From assembly GCA_037178625.1 (NCBI GenBank), contig CM074133.1, forward strand, positions 3,782,001 through 3,846,000: a stretch of DNA of 64,000 nt, written 5' to 3'. This DNA comes from Skeletonema tropicum (Eukaryota > Bacillariophyta > Thalassiosirophyceae > Thalassiosirales > Thalassiosiraceae). The translations under genes were made by a program, and so were the position numbers. Positions 8,351-18,645 of this stretch are shown here, piece by piece. The notes under the pieces are model-generated. The model saw nothing but the letters and a program-made list of their open reading frames with translations, had not been told where the DNA came from and did not search any database. Numbering within the stretch: position 1 is the first letter of the stretch; each line of letters opens with the position of its first letter.

Positions 8351-9263
8351 CAGGAATTGGTTTCCTATTTCGATAGTACTCTTCGGCTGTCTCCCTTTGC
8401 GGACTCTTGGTTGCATTTACAGCTGCCTGGTGTGCACGGAGAGCAGCAGCAAAAGTATCTTTTCCAACAATCCCCTTCGCAAATCCTCCCCTCAACACTG
8501 CCAACGAGCCATCGAATCCTTGTGCGGCAGCGATGATCCAATGTTTCACTGCTCTCTCAGTATTACCATTTTCGTATTCACTCACTCCAAGTTGGTATCT
8601 AGCAATGGGATGCCCACCAATCGCAGCCTCTTCCAGATGGTACATTTCCTTCCCCCTGTCCTTCTCCACACCCTGCCCTTCCCGATACATACCTGCCAGT
8701 CTATAATGCGCCTCCAAATCTCCTAATTTAGCAGCCTTTGTCCAATATTCAACTGATTGGCTATACTCCCCTTTGTTGTATTGTACTCCTCCCTCGTGGG
8801 ACATAGCAGCTGGATCATTCATCTCAATTCTTTTCATCATTCGTTTGTCACTTTGTTCACGGGTTTCGACCCTCGGTTCTCGACAGAATGGGCACGTGTG
8901 TTGAACCCTCATTTCCCACTCTCGTACCTGATTGGTATATCCACAGCCGTTGCAAATCACTTTACTGCAACATTCTTTCATTGTGAGTTTGTCTAAATTA
9001 TCAATAGGCATGGGTAAACAGCAAATCGGACAGTCCCCAGGATAGCTGCTCTCTGGTTGCTTGAATAAGAGCTCATCACGTAATTCTGCCGCTCTTTTTT
9101 TGCACGCTCGCCTATGTTGCGGCCTATGATCCTTCTGGCATTTAATGCTGCAGTATCGAACGAGATAGCAAGCAGTGCACTTCTTCAATTTAATGTCATC
9201 AACTTCTGCAATGCCGCACGAAGCGCAACACAACATCGTGCCATTGTCCTTATCTTCGCTCAT
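8346..9263 (-). CDS. MYND/RING-like/Sel1-repeat protein (array member 3)
   Basis: 305 residues. MYND finger CCASCG to RRACKKR complete; RING-like block GDCPIC, ECCSKVICNGC, CPFCREP; Sel1-like repeats (REGQGVEKDRGKEMYHLEEA, YENGNTERAVKHWIIAA); C-terminus ALRAHQAAVNATKSPQRE. The last residues (YYRNRKPIPV) differ from the usual YRNRAKK because the gene end has been replaced by the truncated plus-strand fragment at 8267-8350. A shortened type A 5' module follows at 9264-9330. Confidence 0.88.
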   Translation of the reverse strand: MSEDKDNGTMLCCASCGIAEVDDIKLKKCTACYLVRYCSIKCQKDHRPQHRRACKKRAAELRDELLFKQPESSYPGDCPICCLPMPIDNLDKLTMKECCSKVICNGCGYTNQVREWEMRVQHTCPFCREPRVETREQSDKRMMKRIEMNDPAAMSHEGGVQYNKGEYSQSVEYWTKAAKLGDLEAHYRLAGMYREGQGVEKDRGKEMYHLEEAAIGGHPIARYQLGVSEYENGNTERAVKHWIIAAAQGFDGSLAVLRGGFAKGIVGKDTFAAALRAHQAAVNATKSPQRETAEEYYRNRKPIPV

Positions 9264-9330
9264 TTTTCACCGCTCACAAATGTTTGTCAGCAGAAGACTG
9301 AAGAAGGAAGAGGAGGCCCGCCGCGATGGA
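9264..9330 (-). promoter_or_regulatory. Shortened 5' module (type A)
   Basis: TTTCACCGCTCACAAATG, GTCAGCAGAAGACTGAAGAA then directly GGAAGAGGAGGCC on the plus strand. It lacks the middle part with the TTCTACCAATCAACGA motif found upstream of other members. Confidence 0.5.
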
Positions 9331-11850
9331 TGAAGAAGTGAAGTTGACAACAAAAATGGCAAAAAATGTGTTAACAGATGATGATGTGTGTTATGTTACT
9401 ATTAATTTCTCGTCTTGTTGTGGCTTCGGATCACATCCGTCGACTCTATACCCCATGTGAGGTTTTTACCCGCATTTAGAATCTAAGTGAGGTTTAAACC
9501 TCACTTAGCGCTGTGCCGCTAATGGATGCCATAGACGCCACCAACCGTCTAACCCCTGCATCAGGATCATCAACTGGACCAATATGATCAATGTTGACCG
9601 TTGGTTTGGGCCGCGGTAGTGTGTGTGGGGTTGTGGTGGAGCCTCATTACACGGCACCGGCCATCATCTTTTTCAGCCGTCGCCAAGCAATTGTAGTGAT
9701 GGTTACGTCAACCATAAACGTCCGTCTCGTCTCCCCTTCATCACGCGATGATACTTTATATATATGGGGATGGTTCGGCGCCGGTATTCCTTCGAGTGGG
9801 GCTTGCATTCATGCTGAATTCGATAATCGCCGCTCGGTATTATTTTCCGGCCACAATATTAATCGTCGATCATCGACAAATGAAATGATTTAGATGGCCA
9901 GCACACGATAGTGAGGGCAGCCAAATTGAACAATAAAGTATTATGGATGCTCTGGGCTTGTGGAATGGACACAACTATCGCTGTTATGATGAGTCAACAC
10001 GTCGTCGTCAGAAGGGCAACTCACAAATGCGCTTATTATTTCTGCAAACACGGAGAAGATTAGTTTTATTTCATGTTAAATATTGGATTGTGACGAAAAT
10101 AGTGCGAACTGAGAGGGGGTGGGGAGTACTGTGTGGGAAGTAGCCGTTCATCATGGACAGTGGAGTGAATGCTGAATGATATCTACTTGTGGGGGATAAA
10201 CGTGAAAATTATTCACTACGCTGAAACGACGCCCATTTTTTGATAATAAAATGTCATGATCGTCAATCGAATTATCCACAATAGTATTAAGTACAATAAG
10301 GCACTGTGAAATGTATACAATTCATTGTCCAGAGCACCTAATTGCATATAATGCAAAGATTTATCTTCATTCCAGCATGTTTCAACTCTAAAGTAGAGGT
10401 AATATCAACGCCATCGAGGGCAAAGTATCAGTTGAAATTATAGTGATAGCAAGCCCATGATACCTGCTGACATTGATGATCATTGGTTCTGGATACAGAA
10501 GCATTCTGCGTTGTGCGTAGGCTCCTATTGCAGTGGACAACATGGTCTACCATGGTCAAAATCTGCTGGTGGTATCTATTCTACGAGTAAGTTAGCTAGT
10601 ATTACGTACTTACTTACCAGTCTAAAACTAGTCTGTACCTTAATTTTCAGGACATCTTTGCACTCTTCGATCTCGATCAATTTCCAGCCGATTAAGCCGG
10701 CCATTGAAGCTGACTGCAGCTGAGATAATGCTCATTCATGCACGTCCAATTATCACTATCATCGGTAGGGGATTGACTGAGATCGAAGCACTCAGAGAAT
10801 GTTATATTGATTGATTTGGACGCTTTTAGACCCCGAATCAGTCTGTTCCTTTATCGCCAATAGTCATCTTTGTCGCATAAAAAAACGTAATAAAGCCAAT
10901 AGTTGGCGATAATCGAGATCTAACTCAATCCAACAATTCAGGAAATCTTATCATTTCCATTTCACAAGCCGCATCGTTTCATTCGTCGACTCTTTGTCCC
11001 CCCTTACAGTAATACGCAGGGGTCCACGCCAATAAATTACTGCGCCCCGTCCTCTCCACTCCCTTGGCATGCTCTGAATTGAATTTTGGGCCTGGTGTAG
11101 TCACCAATGACTCTCAGTACACTCTGAAATGACCGTGTGTCAAAAATTGATACTTCGTCTCCATGACAATATAATACCTTTGGGGCGCTGGCGTTTGTCT
11201 CAAGGTTCCCCTCCCGTCTTACAAAACGTTATTATGGTCATAGAAAAGAATGGGTGCGGTTGGGATGTTTCGTCATCCGTTATTTCGAAGATAATTTGAT
11301 GTGACGTAAATAATGACTTCACCCGGGAGGGGCGGATCAAAACTAATATTGCAGCAGCGCAGCAGTCATCATTGAAGAATCAGGTAACGTCACTGCATCA
11401 ATCAATGAAAGATTCGTCAACATCATCGAGAGTTTCATCCACAGTGTGATAACTCTCTAGGGAGACGAAATATTTGGAGATTTCTTGGGGGGGAGAGTTA
11501 TCGGATTGGAGAAATCTTCCTTGTGTCTGCAGTCTACAGACTCTATTGCTTCTCATTAGTGAAAGATCCATCGTGGATAATGACTACTGTTTTGAGAAAA
11601 CCCAACAACGACGATGCCGTGCTAGTTTATTTATCAAGTTGGTGTAATCAATTACATATAAGATTAGATTACACGAAAGGAGGGGGAGAAAGTAGGGAGG
11701 GAGCTGGAGTCGACTATGAGGAATGAGTTAGGTGGCTGATCAAGAAGTGAAGTCCACAGATTGCGGTAGTCAGTGTCTAAACAATTACAAGTAGTAATGT
11801 GTCGAGCTTGAAGTACTGCCAACTAATAAGACAATTCAAACTCCTGCAAT
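9331..11850. other. Long gene-poor spacer with a 26-bp palindrome
   Basis: The perfect palindrome CTAAGTGAGGTTT/AAACCTCACTTAG is at 9483-9508; just upstream, ATGTGAGGTTTTTACC is a partial repeat of its arm. Open frames at 9591-9893, 9943-10143 and 10457-10723 have no domain or paralog I recognise and I do not call them. Otherwise AT-rich sequence. Confidence 0.4.
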
Positions 11851-12252
11851 TCAAATTGGCATCACTGGACTCGTCCTCTTCTCTCTGCTCGGATGTTCCA
11901 AGTCCCCATGATTTTGCGTCACTAACTCTACACGTCTGCCTCGTTGTATATTCTTCTTCTTTCCATAAACATTTGCACGAGCTTGTTCAGCGGATGCATC
12001 ACTTTCTAGGTGTACGATTCGATGATTGATTTGCCGTTCCTTCAGATCGGCCGGCAATTTTTGGGACGGAGGTGAAGGCGCAGAGAGACGCATATTGATT
12101 CTTCTTTGGCCGCCTAGAGATGTCTGCCGCCGACTGTCATTACTGTCGCTATCATCTTCATGGCGACGCTTGTGTCCACCAGCACCTATCGGCCGTTCTC
12201 CCTCGGCGTGCGAAGAGAGATGCGATGGCGTGGAACTTCCGACTGTCGGCAT
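11851..12252 (-). CDS. Hypothetical charged protein fragment
   Basis: Open for about 133 codons from an ATG at 12252. It has a basic/acidic patch resembling a nuclear localisation signal (HKRRHEDDSDSNDSRRQ), a Ser/Pro stretch and a charged C-terminal part (LKERQINHRIVHLES, YGKKKNIQRGRR). No domain recognised; could be an exon or chance frame. Confidence 0.25.
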   Translation of the reverse strand: MPTVGSSTPSHLSSHAEGERPIGAGGHKRRHEDDSDSNDSRRQTSLGGQRRINMRLSAPSPPSQKLPADLKERQINHRIVHLESDASAEQARANVYGKKKNIQRGRRVELVTQNHGDLEHPSREKRTSPVMPI

Positions 12253-12667
12253 CGTCAAATAATTCGCCGCAAAGGAGAACCGCTGAGTTGTCTAGATGCC
12301 ATCACTAATTATTTTGATTCTGACATTCATGGATGCGATTAGCATTGATATCATCATCAATGCAATGCAGCGATACTTCGTACGACTGGCGTATCTCGAC
12401 GTATGTACGAGCAAAAAGATTCCCTGAAACTGAAATCACACCTCAAAACACAGCAATTCAGCATTGTCGACAATACAGCGTTCGATCTGCCCCTATACCG
12501 CCGTGGCGGCCAATACCGAGCATAGCAACCTCCTCTACAATGTCCTCGCCGACTCCCCCTGGCTTGGTTTCACTCAAATCGGACAAGAAGGCGTCCGGAA
12601 CGGACAGATAGAAAATTCAGGACATCTTAAGGGACAGACTCGTTCTTAAAGGGACAGACTAGTTTTA

Positions 12668-13738
12668 GGCCCGTTCTGTCAAGAGTTTTTGGAGCCTATT
12701 CTGGAGGAGCCTATTCTTCCCTCTTTTCTTTTCTATCCGCTTCTTTCGGCAAAATAGGGCTTTTGTTGACAGAATGGCGAAATGGCCCGTCCTATTTTTG
12801 AACGCCGAGTTTCGCCGTAGATTCGGTGATTTCCGAGAATGGCCACCCAATGTAAACCACCATGTCGGCACGATGACATCCTACACAGACGGCCCTTCAA
12901 ATACGTCCATAAAGATTATCGGTGTATTATCGATAGCGTCGCTAATAGATATGGCTTATGACAAAATATTCTCACCAGGGCGTCGTTGCAGATGACCTAG
13001 TTATTTAATTAATGAGGCGCCATTCGAAGTGATCAAGATCGACACATGTGGATGCAGTTAGACAATGAATGAAACCACTTCGCCTTGGCATATTACTGAT
13101 ATTATTATGAACCGGTAATTCGTCCTCCCGGAATAGCTATCAATATCACGACCCCTACTTCATTTAATTATGATGTGCACACAAAAAAGGCATAAAGTAC
13201 TAGATACACAACTCAGCACAGCAATAAGCCTATGCGGTGGATTTAATAGTGGCGAGCGATAAAACTGTGTCTCTCGATAATATATGCGATAGGTTCGGTT
13301 ATTTCAACGCCAATAGTATCAAAGGGGTGAAGAATAAGGGGGGGATTTAGGTAGTCATTAAAACATATATGCAATTATTTTATATTATTATTGAAAACTG
13401 TATGTAAAACCCTGCGGCTCTACCACTCATGGCATTATTATGTTCGGTTTAGACCACTCGAATCATTTTTAATGGAGTGGCTGAGCGGACATAGCTACTA
13501 ACAGCCGCTATCATGGTGCCGTTGCCAGATTAGACCAGTGTGGATGATAGAGGTGGTGTTTCCGATATTCCTGATCTTCGTTTGAAAATAGGTTTGAAAA
13601 TAGGATCGAAAACCTCCTCAAAAAGGGGCTGATTTTGAGGGGGTTTTGAGCCTATTTTCCATCCTATTCTTGAGGTGAGAAAATAGGGACAAGAATAGGC
13701 TCCAAAATAGGCTCAAAAAACTTTTGACAGAACGGGCC
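12668..13738. mobile_element. Harbinger-like non-autonomous element (MITE), 1.07 kb
   Basis: The terminal inverted repeat GGCCCGTTCTGTCAA begins at 12668 and its exact complement TTGACAGAACGGGCC ends at 13738. Homology continues inward (GAATAGGCTCC motifs on both sides). TTA flanks both ends (12665-12667 and 13739-13741), a 3-bp target duplication as made by PIF/Harbinger transposases. No transposase frame inside. A second TTGACAGAATGG, GGCCCGTCCTATTTTT near 12768-12805 suggests a nested or rearranged end. Confidence 0.75.
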
Positions 13739-13920
13739 TTAGACTGGTACTCTTTCTAAGTGCGGGTTTTTTCCCTCCCGCCATTTCTTCTCGCGATAAA
13801 AATACGCACAAAAAACCGTAGGGATATAAGATGGCGTTAGCCGCTTGTGGTGTTCTTCGCAGGCGATGTTACAGCGTTGTCGCTACTGGAAGTTCGAGTT
13901 CGACTCTCAAGAAACAAATA

Positions 13921-14135
13921 AGTACCGTTTCGTCATTGATACTAGTTCCTACGTAAACACGGTACTCACATGCCAATGAAAAATGAAAATGGCTTCCTAC
14001 TTCCTCTATACTTATAGAGCCCTTAACAAAGGAAGTAGAAGGTTTTTGATCTTCCTTGCAGTGGCGATCTTCATCCCTTGGTAATTAGGACCTTATCGAT
14101 AAGGTACTTTCCATTCGACTTGCAAGCTGAGCTCA
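13921..14135 (+). repeat. Dispersed repeat, inverted partner at 16826-17069
   Basis: AGTACCGTTTC, TAGTTCCTACGT, AAATGGCTTCCTAC, TTGCAGTGG, ATCTTCATC, ATTCGACTTGCAAGCTGA occur in this order here and in reverse complement at 16826-17069, with many mismatches. The two copies face each other around 2.7 kb that includes array member 4. Confidence 0.65.
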
Positions 14136-14331
14136 AACGGACCGTAGCTTTCTTGTGGATACTGAATACTGATACTGATGCCAACCTAAGTCTAAGTAAG
14201 AAGAACATACAAAACTTGGGCTGGCTTGTCGCTTTTATACTTCAGTGAAAGAAAGGAAGATCGTGTCAAACAATTAATGCAAAGAGTAGAAGCATGATCC
14301 AGTAGAAGAGGCTGCTGCAGTCATCCCCAAG

Positions 14332-14629
14332 CTAACCATCTTGATCTTGGATGTAAGGGTAAGGGTAAGGAGTTTGAAAATGGCTGGACCTGGACCATAC
14401 AAAGAAAGCAGTGAAACATTTGATCATCGCTGCCAGGCAGGGATATAATGATTCAACCAAAAAGTTGAATGCATTTAAGGGAGGATTTGCGGAAAAAGGG
14501 GACCTTGCTGCTACTCTCCGTGCGCACCAGGTAGCTGTAGATGAAATCAAGAGTCCACAGACACAGAGGCAGAGGAAGGAACTAAGGAAGCCGAAGAATG
14601 CCTCATACCATGCCTCGGTGAATCGTTGA
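14332..14629 (+). pseudogene. Sel1-repeat/C-terminal fragment of a MYND family gene
   Basis: Reads VKHLIIAARQGYNDSTKK, NAFKGGFAEKGDLAATLRAH, QVAVDEIKSPQ, the last Sel1 unit and C-terminus of the family. The upstream part (LGCKG, KEFENGW) is out of frame and interrupted by a GGGTAA triplication. Zinc fingers absent. Confidence 0.75.
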
Positions 14630-14639
14630 ATGACGGGTA

Positions 14640-14920
14640 GGTATGAATCACAATAAGTGGATTATGGCTGGAAGTAGGAAACCTTTTGCTTGGCGCAGCA
14701 AGCAGATCGAGTTTAAGTCTATTTCTATTTTTGCTCGTCTCACTCTTTATTGTACGGAAGTCCGACGACCTACTCTGCCAGCCTACAACAGCAATATACT
14801 TATAAGAACGTGAATATATTTCACCGCTCAAAAATGTTTGTCAGCAGAAGAGTGAAGAAGATAATAACCCGTGATATCGTTTACACAAATCAACGAGTAG
14901 AGAGAAGAGGAGGCTGTGGA
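14640..14920 (-). pseudogene. Cassette with its MYND gene deleted
   Basis: The cassette tail (GACGGGTAGGTATGAATCACA, TTGGCGCAGCAAGCAGATCG, CTCTGCCAGCCTACAACA, AATAAGAACGTGAAT-like) runs straight at about 14815 into the 5' module (TTTCACCGCTCAAAAATG, GTCAGCAGAAGAGTGAAGAA, CAAATCAACGAGTAG, GAAGAGGAGGC). The gene of about 1 kb that should lie between is missing. Confidence 0.65.
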
Positions 14921-14962
14921 GAAAGTGAAGTTGACAGCAACAAAAAAATAAATAACAAAAAG

Positions 14963-15545
14963 TGAATTCGTCCTCGAGTCTCGAGTGGGACTCCCATCTC
15001 ATTTCTAGCGCGTTAGCTTTGAGCGCTGGATCTTCGAGTGGAGACCTCAATCTGCAAATGGAAGCGCATCCACAACAAACTCCGGTGACATATCAATTGC
15101 TACTGGACTTTCCAAGTCTGCGTCTAACAAAGAATTGCTCTCACACTAGGGTCCAGTGACACGCTTGGTGGCTCCACCACGTTGGAAGCGGGTGCTTCTG
15201 GTTTGCCAATGCTGGGGATGCTTCCTTTATTTGTGGCTGGTGACTCTCAATCATCAGATGGTGGTAGCATGACCATAGAAGCAGGCAACGGGCCCAATCA
15301 CAAACAGGGCAGAGCAGTGACAATCTTGGCAAATATCCCGACGGGTAGGTATGAATCACAATATGTGGGTTATTGCTGGAAGTAGAGTAGGAAGCGTTCT
15401 TGCTTTTGCTTGGCGCATCAAGCAGATCGAGTCGATGACTATCTAGGTCTCTAGAGAGAGTGACCTCCTTTCTTGCTCGTCTCACTCTTTCTTGTGTCCG
15501 GCTGCTCTGACTCTGCCAGCCTACAACAATAATTGGGTGTGATGC
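14963..15545 (+). pseudogene. Relic of a Gly/Ser-rich repeat protein (cassette partner)
   Basis: Starts with GAATTCG, CTCGAGTCTCGAGTGGGACT. Readable in one frame: SLGGSTTLEAGASG, AGDSQSSDGGSMTIEAGNGP, TILANIPTGRYESQ, followed by the conserved tail. Better preserved than the copy at 2391 in the second half; the first half is frameshifted. Convergent with the MYND gene at 15725. Confidence 0.55.
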
Positions 15546-15724
15546 CAAAGTGTGATGCTAATAATAAGAATGTAAATCAAAATCAGCATGCCGCCTTCAA
15601 ACAACTCAAAGAAGTAACACTACAATCGTTTTCTAAGCATTTATCAACTCCTAGTTGACCAATCGTCACAGCATCATTCCCCTCTTTTCTTTCCTTCCTA
15701 TCATTGCTATCCCTTCTTGCCGAA

Positions 15725-16645
15725 TCACTTCATGACCGTATTTTGATACAATTCTTCGGCTGTCTCCCTTTGAGGACTCTTGGTTGCACTTACAGCTGCC
15801 TGGTGTGCACGGAGAGCAGCAGCAAGGTCCTCTTTGCTGACTACACCATTCCTAAATTCTTCCATCAGCGCTGTCATCGATTTGACGTGTCCCTGTGTGG
15901 CAGCGATAATCCAATGTTTCCGCGCTCTCTCAAAATTGTCATTTCGGAGTTCATTCACTCCAAGAAGGTGTCTAGCTGTGGGATGACCACCAATCGCAGC
16001 CTCTTCCAGATGGTACATTGCCTTCCCCCTGTCCTGCTCAACACCCCGACCAAATTGACACAAACAAAACAATTGATAATGCGCCTCAACATCTCCCAAT
16101 TGTGCAGCCTTTGTCCAATACTCGAATGCTCGGATAAAATCTCCTTTGCTGTATTGTTCTCCTCCCTCTTGGAAAATTGCAGTGGGGTCATTCATCTCAA
16201 TTCTTTTCATCCTTTGTTTATCAACTTCCTCATGCTTTTCGGGTGTTGCTTCTCGACAGAATGGGCATGACGGAACTAATGATGCTTTTATCTCTCTCAA
16301 TCTATTGGCACAATGGCAGCCTTTACAAATGATTTTACTGCAACACATCATCATTACGGATTTCGTTAGATCAAACTGCAGAGGCAAACAGCAGATCGGG
16401 CAGTCCCCAAGATAACTTCTTTCCGGTTGCTTGAATAATAACTCATCACGTAATTCAGCCGCCCGTTTCATGCAGTCTCTCTTGTGTTTCGGCCAATGAT
16501 TTCTTTGACACGCTATGCTGCAATATTTAACGATATGGCAACCATTGCACTTCTTCAATTTGACGCTTTCAACTTCTGCTACGCCGCAGGAAGCGCAACA
16601 CAACATCATGAAATTATTGTCATTATCGTTCTCTTCACCGCTCAT
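15725..16645 (-). CDS. MYND/RING-like/Sel1-repeat protein (array member 4)
   Basis: 306 residues. Complete MYND finger (CCASCGVAEVESVKLKKC to HKRDC); RING-like block GDCPIC, MCCSKIICKGC, CPFCREA; Sel1-like repeats (CQFGRGVEQDRGKAMYHLEEA); C-terminus ALRAHQAAVSATKSPQRE. The linker HWPKHKRDCMKRAAELRDEL matches member 1 exactly and the 5' modules of the two are also the most alike, so they are probably recent sisters. Intact. Confidence 0.9.
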   Translation of the reverse strand: MSGEENDNDNNFMMLCCASCGVAEVESVKLKKCNGCHIVKYCSIACQRNHWPKHKRDCMKRAAELRDELLFKQPERSYLGDCPICCLPLQFDLTKSVMMMCCSKIICKGCHCANRLREIKASLVPSCPFCREATPEKHEEVDKQRMKRIEMNDPTAIFQEGGEQYSKGDFIRAFEYWTKAAQLGDVEAHYQLFCLCQFGRGVEQDRGKAMYHLEEAAIGGHPTARHLLGVNELRNDNFERARKHWIIAATQGHVKSMTALMEEFRNGVVSKEDLAAALRAHQAAVSATKSPQRETAEELYQNTVMK

Positions 16646-16770
16646 ATTTCACCGCTCAAAAATGCCGTCAGGAGAAGACTGCAGAGGAAGATATTTAATA
16701 CCCCGCGATGGTGACTCAGCAGGGTTCTAACAACAACGAGTAGAAGGAAGAGGAGGCTGGCCGCTGGCCG
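16646..16770 (-). promoter_or_regulatory. Conserved 5' module (type A)
   Basis: TTTCACCGCTCAAAAATGCC, GTCAGGAGAAGACTGCAGAG, CAGCAGGGTTCTAACAACAA, CGAGTAGAAGGAAGAGGAGG on the plus strand, closest to the module at 2111-2222. Confidence 0.55.
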
Positions 16771-16825
16771 CAATGGATAAAGTGAAGAGTGAAGAGGCAA
16801 CAACAAAAAATTACCATACTGTTCT

Positions 16826-17069
16826 ATTGACTTCAGCTTGCAAGTCGAATCTTAATAACAAACTGATGGTGACAAGTAAGGTATCGATGAGATCCTAATG
16901 GCCAAGAGATGAAGATTACCACTGCAAGTAAGGTCAAAAGCCTTCTAGTTACTGTGTTATTGAGGGTCGTAGGAAGCCATTTTTCACCATGGTCTGGGTC
17001 CATTTTTGATGGTTGATGGCTTGTAAGTGCCGCATTAACGTAGGAACTAATATTAAATGAAACGGTACT
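16826..17069 (-). repeat. Dispersed repeat, inverted partner of 13921-14135
   Basis: Reverse complement shows AGTACCGTTTCA, TTAGTTCCTACGT, AAATGGCTTCCTAC, CTTGCAGTGG, TTCATC and ATTCGACTTGCAAGCTGA in the same order as the copy at 13921. Confidence 0.65.
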
Positions 17070-17604
17070 GATATCAAAGCTTCGTTCAAAGCTTGAGCTT
17101 GTTTAAATGGGTTAGTCGAGCGAAGCAGAGCTTACCGGTCATTTCGCTTGAAATTCCTGTCCGTCCGTCCGTCGTGGACAAAAATCAAACCCTCTGACAA
17201 TTTGGTGGGAAGGCCAACCCAAAATCAAAACACCTGAAATTTGGCGCGACATCAGTCCGAAAAGAATAGATGAGAAATGAGAAATGAGAAGATGGAATAG
17301 AGAAGCAATAGCGTTGTGAATAGAGGGATTAAAGATATATAATGCTTATGACATGGACAACGGTGTATCGCTTGCAGATATAAGGAGAGAAGCAACATTC
17401 AAAGCGAATTGTGATACTTATGGAATGAATTTCAGCCACCGTCTCATTAAAGCAGAGACATAATAGTAATATAGCTCATCACCGTTTACACAAGTTGTGT
17501 CTTTACGAAGCTTGAGCTGCTGCGTACAATTTTATCGGAAGCCACACTCAATTGACTCGACTGCAAAAACTTCAAGTTGGAGGAAATTGGAGGAGGTTGC
17601 TTAA
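17070..17604. other. No gene recognised
   Basis: AT-rich spacer with short repeats (CCGTCCGTCCGTCG near 17163, GAGAAATGAGAAATGAGAA near 17272). No convincing frame. Confidence 0.35.
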
Positions 17605-17744
17605 TTGTGTACCACTCAGCACATTTTCTACCCACATAATCACAAACGGCGGACAGATCTGCACAAAGAGGAGAAACTGACGTTTGTGCAGAAAAAAAAA
17701 TGGAGTCGAAATTCCCACGAGAAAAAAAGTTGAGTGGTACACAA
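17605..17744. repeat. Small inverted-repeat element
   Basis: TTGTGTACCACTCA at 17605-17618 and its exact complement TGAGTGGTACACAA at 17731-17744. Inside, CTGCACAAA and TTTGTGCAG form a second hairpin. MITE-like; no clear target duplication. Confidence 0.5.
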
Positions 17745-17898
17745 AATAGGTGCTTGCAAATTCATCTCAATGGAACAGTACTTATTTACGTGTGAGGCAA
17801 AACGGCAGATATTTTACTCACAAGTCGGAGTACAATAGCAAAATTTTCATGCCCTTGCGGTTCTCAGAACATTATGTAATTTGGCAAAACGGCACAAC

Positions 17899-18330
17899 GA
17901 ATTCGCACCCTGCGAGTCTCGAACGGGACTCCCATCTCATTTCTAGCGCGTTAGCTTTTACATACCACTGGATTTCACAGCAAACTCTGGTGACATATCA
18001 ATTGCTACTGGACTTTCATGCAGGCTGTCACTGTCGGGTCCAGTGACACGCTTGGCGGCTCCATCATTCACCATCCACCATCACGTTGGAAGCAGGTGCT
18101 TCTGGTTTGCCAATGCTGGGCATGCTAATGCTACAATACCTTTGTCATTGCGGCTGGTGACTCTCAATCATCAGATGGCGGTAGCATATCCATAGAAGCA
18201 GGCGACGGACCCAATCAGAAACAGGGCGGAGCAGTGACAATCTCCGCAAATATACCCAGGTAGGTATGTATCACAATCACAACATGTGGATTTTGGCTTG
18301 AAGTAGGAAGCGTTCTTGCTTTTGCAGATC
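17899..18330 (+). pseudogene. Relic of a Gly/Ser-rich repeat protein (cassette partner)
   Basis: Edge motif GAATTCGCACCCTGCGAGTC, then GTGACACGCTTGGCGGCTCC, ACGTTGGAAGCAGGTGCTTC, GACTCTCAATCATCAGATGG and GCAGGCGACGGACCCAATCA as in the other relics. Shorter at the front (internal loss between 17960 and 17990). No intact frame. Confidence 0.55.
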
Positions 18331-18645
18331 GAGTCGATGACTTTCAACCTCTCTAGAGAGAGATCTCTACTCTTGTTCGTTTCACTCTTTCTTGTAAGGA
18401 GGTCCGCTACTCTGACTCTGCCAGTCCACAACAATAATTGGGTGTGATGCCAAATAATAAGAATGTGCATCAAAACCAGCACCCTTCAACAATACTCGAA
18501 GCAGTTACAAATTTTTTTCTATGAATTTATCTACTGCTCCATGGCCAATCGCAACTGCATCATTCCTCTTTGTTCTTTCCCTCCTATTCATTGCTATCCC
18601 TTCTTGCCAAGATCGAGAATCGCGTTCGAACAAATAACTGCCTAA

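Noticed and set aside
9591..10723. Three plus-strand open frames of 66-100 codons
   Set aside because: No paralog, domain or composition signal; length is compatible with chance.
13850..13915. Possible tRNA T-arm (GTTCGAGTTCGACTC)
   Set aside because: No A box or acceptor stem at the right distance.
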